NCBI GenBank assembly: GCA_000402355.1
Contig: AQRS01000036.1
Span: forward strand, 1-41,722
Length of the DNA: 41,722 nt
Source: Candidatus Iainarchaeum andersonii SCGC AAA011-E11
Lineage (GTDB): Archaea > Iainarchaeota > Iainarchaeia > Iainarchaeales > Iainarchaeaceae
Direction: 5' to 3'
Shown in pieces: positions 1-8,345 of this stretch. Both the position numbers and the translations under genes were made by a program. How positions within the stretch are numbered: the first letter of the stretch is position 1; every line of letters starts with the position of its first letter. The notes beneath the pieces were generated by a model. The model was not told the origin of the DNA. It did not search any database and worked only from the letters and a program-made list of their open reading frames with translations.

Positions 1-59
1 TGCACCTCTATTTTTACATCAAAAACCACAGCCTCGGAAAAATCCTGACGCCAACCCAC

Positions 60-149
60 AAGCTTTAGCGTATTGCGTTCCGAAGGAACGCCAAGTGTGC
101 CGAAAGCACGCTGTCGGCACCGCGGACCGAAAGCCGCGCTGGTAAGCTT
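60..149. repeat. Cluster of three short hairpins bounded by AAGCTT
   Basis: Three perfect or near-perfect hairpins follow each other: GCGTTCC (75-81) with GGAACGC (85-91); GTGTGC (95-100) with GCACGC (106-111, one G-T pair); CGCGG (121-125) with CCGCG (134-138). All three apical parts contain CCGAA or CCGAAA. The palindrome AAGCTT occurs at both edges (60-65 and 144-149), so the two copies could close a four-way junction. It is not a tRNA: no anticodon arm or T-loop can be drawn. It could be a structured RNA, a protein-binding site or a small repeat element. Confidence 0.55.
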
Positions 150-155
150 TAAATA
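148..155 (+). promoter_or_regulatory. TATA box of the geranylgeranyl reductase gene
   Basis: TTTAAATA lies about 27 bases before the ATG at 178. No Shine-Dalgarno sequence precedes the ATG. A leaderless transcript starting at or next to the start codon is the simplest reading. Confidence 0.6.
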
Positions 156-177
156 TGTTTTCTGATTCCTTGGTAAC

Positions 178-1413
178 ATGGCAAGACCATCCTATGACGT
201 CGTAATCGTGGGCGGCGGCCCTTCAGGCTCTTCAACCGCGATGTTCCTCAAAAAAAACGGGGTAAACAATGTTCTCCTGATTGACAAGGCGAGGTTTCCG
301 CGCGACAAAATCTGCGGCGACGCGTTCTCCGGAAAAAGCGTTGGCATCGCGAAAGAACTCGGCATACTCAAGGACTTTGGCAAAGTGCCGAACGAAGGAG
401 TTTACGGCGTTATTTTCAGCAGCCCAAAGGGAACAATTATCGACATACCTTTCCCGGGTTCGGAAAGAAAAACACAGACAAAGCCCGGCTTTGTTGTCAA
501 GAGAATCAACGGCGACAACGTGATTTTCCAGAACGCAAAAAAAATGGTGGACACCCTAGAGGACTTTACGGTTACGGACCTGATTTTGGAGAACGATTTT
601 GTGGCCGGAGTAAAGGGCAAAACCAAGGACGGAAAGGAAGCCGAAATAAGGGCGAAAATAGTCGTGGGCGCGGACGGCACATCAAGCGTGGTTGCGCAAA
701 AAGTCGGCCAGGGCATTTTGCCGCCGGAGCATCAGGTCATTGCAACGCGCGGCTACTACAAGGGCGTAACCGGAATGACTGGCAACATCGAACTGCATTT
801 CGTGAATGAAATAATGCCGGGTTACTTCTGGATTTTTCCATTGGATAACGGCTGGGCAAACGTAGGCCTGGGAGTGCTTACAAGCGAGAAGCAGAAACGC
901 AAACTTGATTTGAAGAAAACGCAGGAAGAAATAATCGCGAACAACGCGCTCTTCAAGGAAAGGTTCAAGGACGCGAAAATAGACGAACAGGGAATCAAGA
1001 TATGGACTTTGCCGCTCGCATCGCACCACAGGAAAAACCATGGAAACGGCTGGGTTCTTGTCGGAGACGCGGCATCATTGATTGACCCGTTCTCTGGAGA
1101 AGGCGTGGGAAACGCATTGACATCAGGAAAATTTGCGGCAAAACACATTGCGGAAGCGCTGAAAAAAGGCGACGTTTCGGAAAAGAGCTTTGATATTTAT
1201 GACAAGGAACTCTGGGACACAATAGGCCCGGAAATCAAGACATCATACAATCTGCAGAAGCTCGGAACAAAAAAATGGCTCTTGAACTTCGTGATTGACA
1301 AGGCCGCGAAAAAGCCCAAAGTCAGGGCCGCGATTTCAGGAATGCTCGCGAACGAGGAAGCCAAGAAGGAAACAATCTCACCGCTCGGGCTGTTGAAACT
1401 GATTCTGACGTAA
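178..1413 (+). CDS. Geranylgeranyl reductase family FAD protein
   Basis: This 411-residue flavoprotein very likely saturates the geranylgeranyl chains of archaeal membrane lipids, using FAD. The N-terminal dinucleotide-binding motif GGGPSGSS sits at residues 12-19. Further family motifs are the KICGDAFSG segment near residue 44, VGADGTSS near 160, the PGYFWIFPLDNGW block near 216 (family pattern YxWxFP) and GDAASLIDPFSGEG near 300, which binds the flavin phosphate. Length is normal for the family. The ATG at 178 follows a well-placed TATA box and gives a full N-terminal Rossmann fold, so the start is secure. The gene stands alone. The enzyme may act on digeranylgeranylglycerophospholipid or on a quinone or other isoprenoid; sequence alone does not separate these. 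Confidence 0.9.
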   Translation: MARPSYDVVIVGGGPSGSSTAMFLKKNGVNNVLLIDKARFPRDKICGDAFSGKSVGIAKELGILKDFGKVPNEGVYGVIFSSPKGTIIDIPFPGSERKTQTKPGFVVKRINGDNVIFQNAKKMVDTLEDFTVTDLILENDFVAGVKGKTKDGKEAEIRAKIVVGADGTSSVVAQKVGQGILPPEHQVIATRGYYKGVTGMTGNIELHFVNEIMPGYFWIFPLDNGWANVGLGVLTSEKQKRKLDLKKTQEEIIANNALFKERFKDAKIDEQGIKIWTLPLASHHRKNHGNGWVLVGDAASLIDPFSGEGVGNALTSGKFAAKHIAEALKKGDVSEKSFDIYDKELWDTIGPEIKTSYNLQKLGTKKWLLNFVIDKAAKKPKVRAAISGMLANEEAKKETISPLGLLKLILT

Positions 1414-1453
1414 GTTGCAGTGGTTGAAGCCACACATTTAGTTTAGAAAGAAT

Positions 1454-1636
1454 CTATTTCTTTTGGAAAAAAATGTGCCCATCATTTGTAAGCGCAAATT
1501 TAAACCCGTTTCTGACAATGGTTTTGCCTATAGGCATTTTTTTCAATTCTTTTCCCGCACTGGCAATTTGCGCATCTGTTGGCATCGGGCCTGGCTTTTC
1601 TTTCCTTGCTTTTGAAGGTTTTTTAGTCATTGTCAT
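1454..1636 (-). CDS. Small lysine-rich hypothetical protein
   Basis: A 60-residue basic protein beginning MTMTKKPSKARKEK and ending NDGHIFFQKK. The reading frame extends further upstream, but the ATG at 1636 is preferred because an AT-rich TATA-like stretch (AAATATTTTTAT) lies about 30 bases upstream and the upstream residues look non-coding. The first third is rich in Lys, Pro and Ala and probably disordered. The C-terminal half (IGKTIVRNGFKFALTNDG) could form a small beta structure. I do not recognise the family. It is convergent with the reductase gene. It could bind nucleic acid, but only its charge suggests this. Confidence 0.45.
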   Translation of the reverse strand: MTMTKKPSKARKEKPGPMPTDAQIASAGKELKKMPIGKTIVRNGFKFALTNDGHIFFQKK

Positions 1637-1752
1637 CAACTTAAATAAGCCCCATTCAGCATAAAAATATTTTTGGTACAACCGCGTTCCTGGACTGGTT
1701 ATGCCGCGTGTTAAAATGCACTGAAAAGGCAAAGCAATCCAATGCACAATAA

Positions 1753-1858
1753 TTTAAGCATTAATCACTATAAATCACAGTAGGCGATGATGAGGTGAAA
1801 ACTAATTTCACTGAGTGATAACGACGCAAGACCAGCACCGTATAGCCGCAATGCTATC
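1753..1858 (+). ncRNA. Box C-like promoter module 1 (possible degenerate C/D sRNA)
   Basis: TATA-like TTTAAG (1753-1758) is followed 25-30 bases later by GGCG (1783-1786) and a perfect box C, ATGATGA (1787-1793). The arrangement is shared with modules at 4009, 7152 and 10847. Downstream are a hairpin GTGAAA/TTTCAC (1795-1800, 1806-1811), a CTGA (1811-1814) abutting GTGATAA, which resembles box C', and a second hairpin ATAGC/GCTAT (1842-1846, 1853-1857). No proper terminal box D with a GCC closing stem was found, so this may be a decayed copy or a different small RNA. Confidence 0.4.
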
Positions 1859-1922
1859 AGAAATTCAAGGCTCGCCTGTACGGAAATAAAGATTATTAAA
1901 TAAAGGCGCATAATGATTTGCT

Positions 1923-3893
1923 ATGAGAATTTTATTTTTTATCACCCTTTCGTTAATTTTGATTGCTTTTATCAGCGGGTGTGCAGAAAAGCCAGTTGAA
2001 AACATTAACAGCCCGCCAGTACTGGACCCGATTGGTAACAAAATTGTCAATGAAGAAAATACATTAACATTCACAATCAATGCATCAGACCCGGACAACG
2101 ACTCTATCGCCTACTCAGCGTCAAACTTGCCTAGTGGTGCAACATTCAACACAATTACACAAACATTTAGTTGGACACCAACTTATGCTAAAGGTTTCCA
2201 CCAAGTTACATTCGCTGTAAGTGACGGCAGTTTAAGCGATAATGAAACAATTACAATTACAGTAGAAATTCCAGAGAAAAAACCAGAGGAAAAACTGGCT
2301 GCCGAGTTAGGGTTGCCTGAAGGCTATAACGCAGAGTTTCTTCTGAAGCCGGATTTACTTTCACCGCTTTTCATTACTGCAACTTCTGATGACCAGCTTC
2401 TGGTAGCGGAACATTATGGCGACCGCTTGCTGCGCATAAATCCTTTGACTGCTAAAATAGGTGTTCTTTATAACCTGCCTCGCGAGCCGAATGTCTGGAA
2501 TGCTTTATTGTCTGATGGAGCTGATGGCGCCTATATGCAAATCATGTGTCAAATTGTTCATATTAGCGGAAATGGCACTTATACTGTTTACTATCCTCAT
2601 TGCATGAATCCGGCTGCACTCGGCCCAAATGGCGAGATTTACGGGTACACAAAATCCGATGTGCTAGTCCTTCAAAGCAAAGATGAGGAACCAAAGGCCA
2701 TTGCTACAGGTTTCTCCTTCATTTTTGACTTGGTTCGTGATAAGGAAGGAAACCTGTATGTATCGGATTGGGATTTGGGCACGATAACCCGCGTAAAGCC
2801 GGATGGCACAAAGCAACTGCTTACTTCTGGACTAGCCGCAACAGACCCTATTGATTTAGGATTCACTCCAGACGGAACGCTGTATGTAAATGAAGATCGA
2901 GGATTCCATCAAATTGACACGAATAGTGGGGCTTTAAAAAATGTTGATTGGTTTGGTGGCTCTGAAGGTGTTCATCCAACCGACTTTGCCTTCCTTTCCA
3001 ACGGCAAAGCATACTTTGTTGACCCTACCCATAATAATATTCTCGGTATTGATCTACAAAAAGAAGAGATAGATTTGGTTATTAGAGGAACAGGTAATTC
3101 GCGGGCATTGGATATAGGTCCGGATGGTGCAGTCTATCTCGGAGACAATAGTGGATTTCCGATTAGCCATTCCAGAATATTGCGCATACAATCAAATAAG
3201 TCAGCAGAAGTTTATGCAGACAATTTACACGCAATAACTGACCTAAGCTTTGCCCAGAATGGCAATATGTTTGTCACTACAATATATTTTGGAGAAAAAA
3301 GGGAATATGAAATCAGCTCCGTTCTCTTAATAACTCCTAAGCGCGAGGTAAAAACTTTAGCGTCTTGGGATAGCCGCAATCCCGGAATGCGTAAGTTGTG
3401 GGGCATAAGCGCGGACCCTAAAACCGGGCTGGCTATTGCCTACGACGAGGTGAACGGCGAGTTAATCAGCATAGATGAAAATGGAAGTGTTTCCGAACTC
3501 CCTAACTCATTTAACTTTGATACGCTGTTTGTCTATTTAGATCATGCTGCTGATGGCACATTGTATTCCATAGAAGACAATGAGAAAGCCTATGACATTG
3601 GGTCTATCGCCATGGAGAGGAACATCATTCGATTTGATGAAAAAGGCAGCCCTATAATAATTACTGACTTCAACCCAGCCGGGAATCTTGCAATTGCACC
3701 TTTCGATGGAATGATTTATATCGTTGGACTGGAAGTTATATCGCAACATATGTCCTTATGGAGAATTACAAAAGATGGAGAAAACACATTACTCTCAGAT
3801 AAATTGCCCATAGACCCATTGTCTGTTGCCGTTGATGACAAAGGTAATATTTATGTGGCATCTTCTGCTGGCTTGTTGAAAATTTTGAAGTAA
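1923..3893 (+). CDS. Secreted lipoprotein with Ig-like and beta-propeller domains
   Basis: A 656-residue exported protein. Residues 1-20 form a signal peptide ending in the lipobox FISGC, so it should be lipid-anchored on the outer face of the membrane. Residues about 28-112 match the putative Ig/cadherin-like fold (NSPPVLDPIGNKIVNEEN, then SDPDNDS and FSWTPTY). The remainder reads as a repeated NHL/SMP-30-like beta-propeller, with recurring phrases such as DGTLYVNEDRG, GKAYFVDPTHNN, DGAVYLGDNSG and KGNIYVASSAG. Propellers of this kind bind ligands or act as lactonases; no catalytic set is obvious. A TATA-like ATTAAATA about 25 bases before the ATG supports the start. It is flanked by box C-like modules on both sides and is a likely acquired cassette. 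Confidence 0.75.
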   Translation: MRILFFITLSLILIAFISGCAEKPVENINSPPVLDPIGNKIVNEENTLTFTINASDPDNDSIAYSASNLPSGATFNTITQTFSWTPTYAKGFHQVTFAVSDGSLSDNETITITVEIPEKKPEEKLAAELGLPEGYNAEFLLKPDLLSPLFITATSDDQLLVAEHYGDRLLRINPLTAKIGVLYNLPREPNVWNALLSDGADGAYMQIMCQIVHISGNGTYTVYYPHCMNPAALGPNGEIYGYTKSDVLVLQSKDEEPKAIATGFSFIFDLVRDKEGNLYVSDWDLGTITRVKPDGTKQLLTSGLAATDPIDLGFTPDGTLYVNEDRGFHQIDTNSGALKNVDWFGGSEGVHPTDFAFLSNGKAYFVDPTHNNILGIDLQKEEIDLVIRGTGNSRALDIGPDGAVYLGDNSGFPISHSRILRIQSNKSAEVYADNLHAITDLSFAQNGNMFVTTIYFGEKREYEISSVLLITPKREVKTLASWDSRNPGMRKLWGISADPKTGLAIAYDEVNGELISIDENGSVSELPNSFNFDTLFVYLDHAADGTLYSIEDNEKAYDIGSIAMERNIIRFDEKGSPIIITDFNPAGNLAIAPFDGMIYIVGLEVISQHMSLWRITKDGENTLLSDKLPIDPLSVAVDDKGNIYVASSAGLLKILK

Positions 3894-3976
3894 AAAAGCA
3901 AGTTTACAAGAATGAAATAAATTTTCAACTCTCTGACAAGCATAAAAGCATACTGCCTCAAACCAGAAAACCATTA

Positions 3977-4051
3977 ATTTTAAGGCATTAACACCATACG
4001 ATACATACGGCGATGATGAAGTCAGCCACTATAGTAATGCATAGGCATTAC
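3977..4051 (+). ncRNA. Box C-like promoter module 2
   Basis: TTTTAAGG (3978-3985) lies about 25-30 bases upstream of GGCG (4009-4012) and box C ATGATGA (4013-4019). The upstream 30 bases closely resemble those of module 3 (both contain TTAATTTTAAGG). A perfect 7-bp hairpin, GTAATGC (4034-4040) with GCATTAC (4045-4051), loop ATAG, follows. No box D (CTGA) was seen within 60 bases. A short RNA is plausible from the promoter, but C/D identity is doubtful. Confidence 0.35.
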
Positions 4052-4182
4052 AGTAGAGTTTAAAATGCTGCAAAGTACCGAATTTATGATTATCTGGCAA
4101 AGCCCCCTAAATTGCCAAAAACAGGCAATAAACTGCCATTAATGCATGATTTTATAAACTTTTATGCATTATATGATTCTTA

Positions 4183-5445
4183 ATGAACAATATTAGGAAT
4201 GTTTTGGTTCAGCAGAAGGCAGAGCTGGAAAATCGGTTTAAAGAGCCTTACATTGAGAGAGACACCAAACTCAAAACAGGATCTGTCAAAGATAATTTGA
4301 TTAGGGTAATTATTGGCCCTCGAAGAGCCGGCAAATCCTTTTTTATTACTCACTGGCTGAAGAAAAATGCAAAGTTTGGTTACCTTAACTTTGATGACGA
4401 AAAGCTTGCTACAACAAAAGACTTTGACGAACTGCTTGCAATAACTGACTCTTTGTATGATTCGCCAGAGGTTATTTTGCTTGATGAGATTCAGAACGTT
4501 GACAAATGGGAATTGATTGCCAACAGGCTGCAAAGGCAGGGAAGAAAACTATTTATTACCGGCAGCAATTCAAACCTGCTAAGCAAAGAACTGGCGACCC
4601 ATCTTACTGGCAGGCACCTGCAAATAACTGTATTCCCCTTTTCTTTCAAAGAATTCATGAAACAGCAAACCCAGGAACTGACCACTACTCAAACAGCCGA
4701 AAAATTGTTTGAATATGCAACAAAAGGCGGATACCCAGAACCATTAGTAAAAAACCTCAATCACAGTGAATATTTGTCCACTTTGTTTGATTCGGTTCTT
4801 TTCAAAGATATTGTAAAAAGATACAAGATAAGAAAACCCAGTGCAATAGAAGACCTGGCCCAATTCCTCTTGTCAAATGTTGGCAGCGAGTACTCTTTCC
4901 AGCGCTTGGCAGAATTCACAAAATCAAAAAGCGCGCACACAGTCCAAAAGTACTTGGGTTATTTAGAGGAAGCGTTCCTGCTCTTTTCGCTGAAAAGATT
5001 CTCGTTCAAAACAAGAGAACAATTGACCTTCAACAAAAAAATTTACGCAATTGACAATGGTTTTATTTCCGCAAAGTCCTCAAAATCAACTCAAGACACG
5101 GGCAAGCTCTATGAGAACATTGTTGCAGTGCATTTGAAGAAAGCTGAAATTGATGGAAAACTGGACTTTTATTACTGGAAAAACCCGCAGCATGAGGAAG
5201 TTGATTTCGTAATAAAAGAAGGCACAAAAATAACCAAGCTGATTCAAGTCTGTTATGATGTTTCCAATCCTGATACCAAGAAAAGAGAAATACGCTCTCT
5301 CATAAAAGCCAAGCAAGAACTCAAATGCAATGAGCTAATGGTCCTCACAAATGATTATGAGGCTGAAGAATTAGCGGAATGGTTTGGCGAAAAAGCAAAA
5401 ATAAAATTCACTCCACTCTGGAAATGGCTGATAACAAGAGAATGA
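4183..5445 (+). CDS. AAA ATPase with DUF4143-type C-terminal domain
   Basis: A 420-residue ATPase of the AAA_14/DUF4143 group, common in archaea and bacteria but of poorly defined role. The Walker A motif GPRRAGKS is at residues 45-52 and the Walker B segment VILLDEIQNV is near 97-106. A sensor-like TGSNSNLL segment follows (LFITGSNSNLL). The C-terminal third, including FYYWKNPQHEEVDFVIKEG, matches the nuclease-like DUF4143 region with an E-VDF...K pattern. TATA (TTTATAAA near 4151) lies about 28 bases before the ATG. The next gene starts 4 bases after this one stops, so it heads a three-gene operon. Members occur in mobile and variable regions, which fits the setting. Confidence 0.85.
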   Translation: MNNIRNVLVQQKAELENRFKEPYIERDTKLKTGSVKDNLIRVIIGPRRAGKSFFITHWLKKNAKFGYLNFDDEKLATTKDFDELLAITDSLYDSPEVILLDEIQNVDKWELIANRLQRQGRKLFITGSNSNLLSKELATHLTGRHLQITVFPFSFKEFMKQQTQELTTTQTAEKLFEYATKGGYPEPLVKNLNHSEYLSTLFDSVLFKDIVKRYKIRKPSAIEDLAQFLLSNVGSEYSFQRLAEFTKSKSAHTVQKYLGYLEEAFLLFSLKRFSFKTREQLTFNKKIYAIDNGFISAKSSKSTQDTGKLYENIVAVHLKKAEIDGKLDFYYWKNPQHEEVDFVIKEGTKITKLIQVCYDVSNPDTKKREIRSLIKAKQELKCNELMVLTNDYEAEELAEWFGEKAKIKFTPLWKWLITRE

Positions 5446-5449
5446 GAAA

Positions 5450-6523
5450 ATGGCAAAAGATAAAGTGATTGGCATTATTCCAGCCGAGGGGGTAGGCCCC
5501 GAAATTGTTCCTTGCGCAATTGAGTGTTTAAAAGAAATTGAAAAACGGAACAATACGCGCTTTGACTTTATTGAATATCAAGGACCTGCCCCGGCTACAG
5601 AATATTCCGAGGATGCTTATCAAAAACTCAAACAGTTCTATTCAAATATTAGATCAAAAAAAGGGTGTATTTTGCGGAGTGCCATTTACGCGAGAATTGT
5701 TTACAAACTGCGTGCAGATTTTAACTTGATTTGTAAACCAGTTGTCTTTGAGCCGATTCCTGAACTTGCAGATTCTTCACTCCTAAATAACGAAGCTTGG
5801 AAAGATTTCAACGTGCTGATAGTAAGGGAAAATTCCCAAGGCCTGCTGTTTAGCAAAGAAGAACTGAGGGCAGAGCACGGCCAACGCGTAATGCATGGAA
5901 CTTTTACCTACGAAGAAAACAAAATAGAAAAGCTGGTCCAATTTGCTTTTGAACAAGCCCAACAACGAAGAAAAATCCTGCATTTATTTATCAAGGGGGA
6001 CGTATGGGAAAAATTAGGGCCTTTATGGTTTGATGCTGTCAAAGAAATCAGCCAAAAATTTCCAACTGTTTTATTTGAATGGGATCATGCCGATACCGGT
6101 TTTGCAGAATTGCTAAGAAACCCAAAAAAATTTGACGTAATTGTAGCTTTAGGAATTGTAGGCGATTTGATTTGCGACCCGCTTGCAACCATTCTGTATG
6201 GCAATCACACAGTTGTTCCCTCTGCCAACATAAGTCCAGACGGGTTTATGGTTTTTCAAACGGTTCATGGAACAGCACATGCCATTGCAGGGCAAAACAA
6301 AGCCAACCCAATAGGCATCATTAGAGCTTCGGCACTCATGCTTAGAACTTTTTTTCAAATGAAAAAAGAAGCAGACATCATCGAAAAAGCCATTCGAAAA
6401 GTACTATCCAAAAAATATAGAACCATTGACATTTACAATCCGAATCGCGGTCACAAATTGGTTGGGACAAAAGAAATGGGCAGACTAATCACAGAAGAAA
6501 TTCGAACAGGGATGAAAAAATGA
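5450..6523 (+). CDS. Isocitrate/isopropylmalate dehydrogenase family enzyme, divergent
   Basis: A 357-residue beta-decarboxylating dehydrogenase of unknown substrate. The fold and catalytic residues are visible. LIVRENSQG matches the family RENTEG motif. The Tyr of TFTYEE and the Lys of FIKGDVW align with the catalytic Tyr/Lys pair of isopropylmalate dehydrogenase. The Asp of DHADTGFAE and the two Asp of GDLICDPLA align with the metal ligands. HGTAHAIAGQNKANP matches the HGSAPDIAGKGIANP coenzyme loop. It has drifted from typical LeuB and Icd, and no leu genes are nearby. It follows the ATPase by 4 bases and overlaps the hydrolase by 4 bases (ATGA), so translation is probably coupled. It may be a tartrate/malate-type or secondary-metabolite enzyme; the substrate cannot be read from the sequence. 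Confidence 0.8.
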   Translation: MAKDKVIGIIPAEGVGPEIVPCAIECLKEIEKRNNTRFDFIEYQGPAPATEYSEDAYQKLKQFYSNIRSKKGCILRSAIYARIVYKLRADFNLICKPVVFEPIPELADSSLLNNEAWKDFNVLIVRENSQGLLFSKEELRAEHGQRVMHGTFTYEENKIEKLVQFAFEQAQQRRKILHLFIKGDVWEKLGPLWFDAVKEISQKFPTVLFEWDHADTGFAELLRNPKKFDVIVALGIVGDLICDPLATILYGNHTVVPSANISPDGFMVFQTVHGTAHAIAGQNKANPIGIIRASALMLRTFFQMKKEADIIEKAIRKVLSKKYRTIDIYNPNRGHKLVGTKEMGRLITEEIRTGMKK

Positions 6524-7098
6524 AGACTGCGCTGGTTATTGTGGACATGCAAAACGCGTTTTGTTCAAGAACTGGGTCTTTTTCAAAACGTGGTTTCAGA
6601 TTAATAGGAATCTCAAAAGTGATTAAAAATATCCAAAAATTAATTCATGCCGCCGAAAAGAACAAGTGGCTAATCGTTTTTACCAAACTGACTCTTAAGA
6701 AGGATTATTCCGACGCGGGTTTATTGGTCAAATGCTCTCCAGAAATCATAAAATTGAAAGCTTACAGAGAAAAAACACCAGACAGCGAAATCATCAGCGA
6801 TTTAAAGCCAAAAAAGACCGATATAATCGTCTCAAAAAAAAGGTACGATCCGTTTGTCGGGACGAATTTAGGAAAAGTCTTAAAAAAACGCAAAATAAAA
6901 CGCCTGATTGTGGCTGGAGTAACGACAAATGTGTGCGTAGAATCAACCATTCGGTCCGCATTTGACCGAGACTTTGAAGTCATTCTTGTGAAAGATGCCA
7001 CTACAACCTACTCGAAAACACTCCAGAAAGCGTCAGTGACAACTCTGACCAAACATTTTGCACTCGTTACTACAACAAATGCTTTAAAAGTAACCTGA
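6520..7098 (+). CDS. Isochorismatase-family cysteine hydrolase
   Basis: A 192-residue alpha/beta hydrolase of the isochorismatase/nicotinamidase superfamily. Asp9 in VIVDMQ, a Lys near residue 106 in VSKKRYDPF, and Cys139 in GVTTNVCVES form the expected Asp-Lys-Cys triad, with the GVTT cis-peptide segment just before the Cys. The metal-binding DxH motif of nicotinamidase is missing after VFTK (residues 52-56), so a nicotinamidase role is unlikely. The gene overlaps the upstream dehydrogenase by the sequence ATGA. A dehydrogenase and an amide/ester hydrolase in one operon suggest a short catabolic route for a small acid or amide; this is inference. Confidence 0.85.
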   Translation: MKTALVIVDMQNAFCSRTGSFSKRGFRLIGISKVIKNIQKLIHAAEKNKWLIVFTKLTLKKDYSDAGLLVKCSPEIIKLKAYREKTPDSEIISDLKPKKTDIIVSKKRYDPFVGTNLGKVLKKRKIKRLIVAGVTTNVCVESTIRSAFDRDFEVILVKDATTTYSKTLQKASVTTLTKHFALVTTTNALKVT

Positions 7099-7120
7099 AA
7101 AGCATAGCAAAAACCGTTAA

Positions 7121-7344
7121 TTTTAAGGAATAATCCCTATACATTACAGTAGGCGATGATGAAGTTAACAATGGAAAAAGCGACGGTGTTAACACTAATT
7201 GAACGGGGCATTGCCAAAAGAAGATTTTTGACTTGGTTATACAAACTATTTGCATTTTCAAAAGTAATTTGTTTGGGAAAACCAGGTTTTTTCGGTTTGT
7301 CCAAAAATTTGTCTCTTGTCCGAAAGTGTGGACAAGCTTTTTTT
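7121..7344 (+). ncRNA. Box C-like promoter module 3 with terminator-like end
   Basis: TTTTAAGG (7121-7128) is followed by GGCG (7152-7155) and box C ATGATGA (7156-7162). GTTAACA (7164-7170) can pair with TGTTAAC (7187-7193). There is no CTGA box D; GGCATTGCC ends about 64 bases after the GGCG. A hairpin plus T-run at 7315-7344 could end a transcript of roughly 190 bases. A frame opening at the ATG inside box C runs 68 codons but does not read like a stable protein. Confidence 0.35.
7315..7344 (+). terminator. Hairpin plus T7 terminator-like structure
   Basis: CTTGTCC (7315-7321) pairs with GGACAAG (7330-7336), loop GAAAGTGT, followed by C and seven T residues (7338-7344). It would end plus-strand transcripts from module 3. 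It also sits just past the stop codon of the convergent substrate-binding protein gene at 7359. Confidence 0.5.
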
Positions 7345-7358
7345 ACATGTATTTGGGA

Positions 7359-8345
7359 TTAATTATTAATATCGGTTATTTGTAATGTAATTTTATCTAT
7401 TTCTAATTCTTTTATTAGGGATAATTCAACTGCGGTTTCCAAATGTTTTTGCAGTTCATTTTTTGTTTCTTGGTTGAGCTGAAGCTTTATTTCAGTATTT
7501 TTTTGCATTTTTGGTTCTAATGCTGCCATTTCAGCATACAGTTGGTTTGATGCAGAATATTGTGTTATGTCAGAATACCATTGGTTTGCTTGCTCGCTGT
7601 TCTTCTGGTAATATTCAAATGCCTCTTTTACTGATTTGATGAACTTTTGTATTTTGCCTGGGTACTTTTCATAAAACTTTTTGTTAACTGCTATTACTCC
7701 AAGGCTTTTGTATTCTTTTATCGGTCTGGCAAGACCTTTTGATACCGCCAAAGTTACTGTTGGATCATAAGCTGCTATTGCATCTATTTCCCCCCAATCA
7801 CTTGTTGATTGCATGAATGCCAACTGCCCTCCTACATCTAAGTTCTTTATTGTGACTTCTTGCCGATCTATTCCTTCCTCTTTTAGGATTTGTATTGTAT
7901 CCCTATATGTTGTGGAGCCTATTCCAGTTACAATTGTTTTTCCTTTGAGGTCTTTCAGAGACTTGATTTCTGAATCTAATGGCACAAGTATTGCAGATTT
8001 ATAGTAGACAAGGGGCGAAACTATTTTCCAAGAATTATCTTTTGATATCAAGTTAAATGCCGGCTGGTCACCTAAGAAAACAACATCCAATTGGCCACTC
8101 AGAGCTGCTTCTGTCATAGGCGGTCCAAAAGAAAAACCCGTAAATTTTGCTTCGATTCCATTTTGTTGTAAAATACTGGTGTTTTGAAGTATTGCTGCTA
8201 TTTGCCCTTGATTAACCCACGGAGGTTGCCAGCCAACCCGGATTGTTTCATCCCGTTCCGTCGGATTCAGATACAAAAATACGGCTAATATTGAAACGGC
8301 AATTATTGAAATTGCAATTATAGCTATAACAATTTCTTTACGCAT
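7359..8345 (-). CDS. ABC transporter substrate-binding protein (SsuA/TauA/NMT1 type)
   Basis: A 328-residue extracytoplasmic binding protein. Residues 5-26 (IVIAIIAISIIAVSILAVFLYL) form an uncleaved membrane anchor or signal segment without a lipobox Cys. The mature part has hallmarks of the NMT1/THI5-like fold: IRVGWQPPWVNQG, FSFGPPMTEAALSGQLDVVF, and LKGKTIVTGIGSTTYRD. The family captures sulfonates, nitrate, taurine or pyrimidine precursors; the ligand here is unknown. The start overlaps the end of the ATPase gene by 8 bases. It is the last gene of a permease-ATPase-binding protein operon. Confidence 0.88.
   Translation of the reverse strand: MRKEIVIAIIAISIIAVSILAVFLYLNPTERDETIRVGWQPPWVNQGQIAAILQNTSILQQNGIEAKFTGFSFGPPMTEAALSGQLDVVFLGDQPAFNLISKDNSWKIVSPLVYYKSAILVPLDSEIKSLKDLKGKTIVTGIGSTTYRDTIQILKEEGIDRQEVTIKNLDVGGQLAFMQSTSDWGEIDAIAAYDPTVTLAVSKGLARPIKEYKSLGVIAVNKKFYEKYPGKIQKFIKSVKEAFEYYQKNSEQANQWYSDITQYSASNQLYAEMAALEPKMQKNTEIKLQLNQETKNELQKHLETAVELSLIKELEIDKITLQITDINN

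Noticed and set aside
60..149. tRNA-like cloverleaf
   Set aside because: No anticodon arm or T-loop consensus; stems are too short and loops differ from tRNA.
6520..7098. Nicotinamidase
   Set aside because: The metal-binding DxH motif is missing; only the general cysteine hydrolase triad is present.
7156..7362. 68-codon frame opening at the box C of module 3, with an HTH-like start (LIERGIAKRR)
   Set aside because: The start is set by the shared ATGATGA, the rest reads as unlikely protein, and the other modules stop within 3-16 codons in the same frame.
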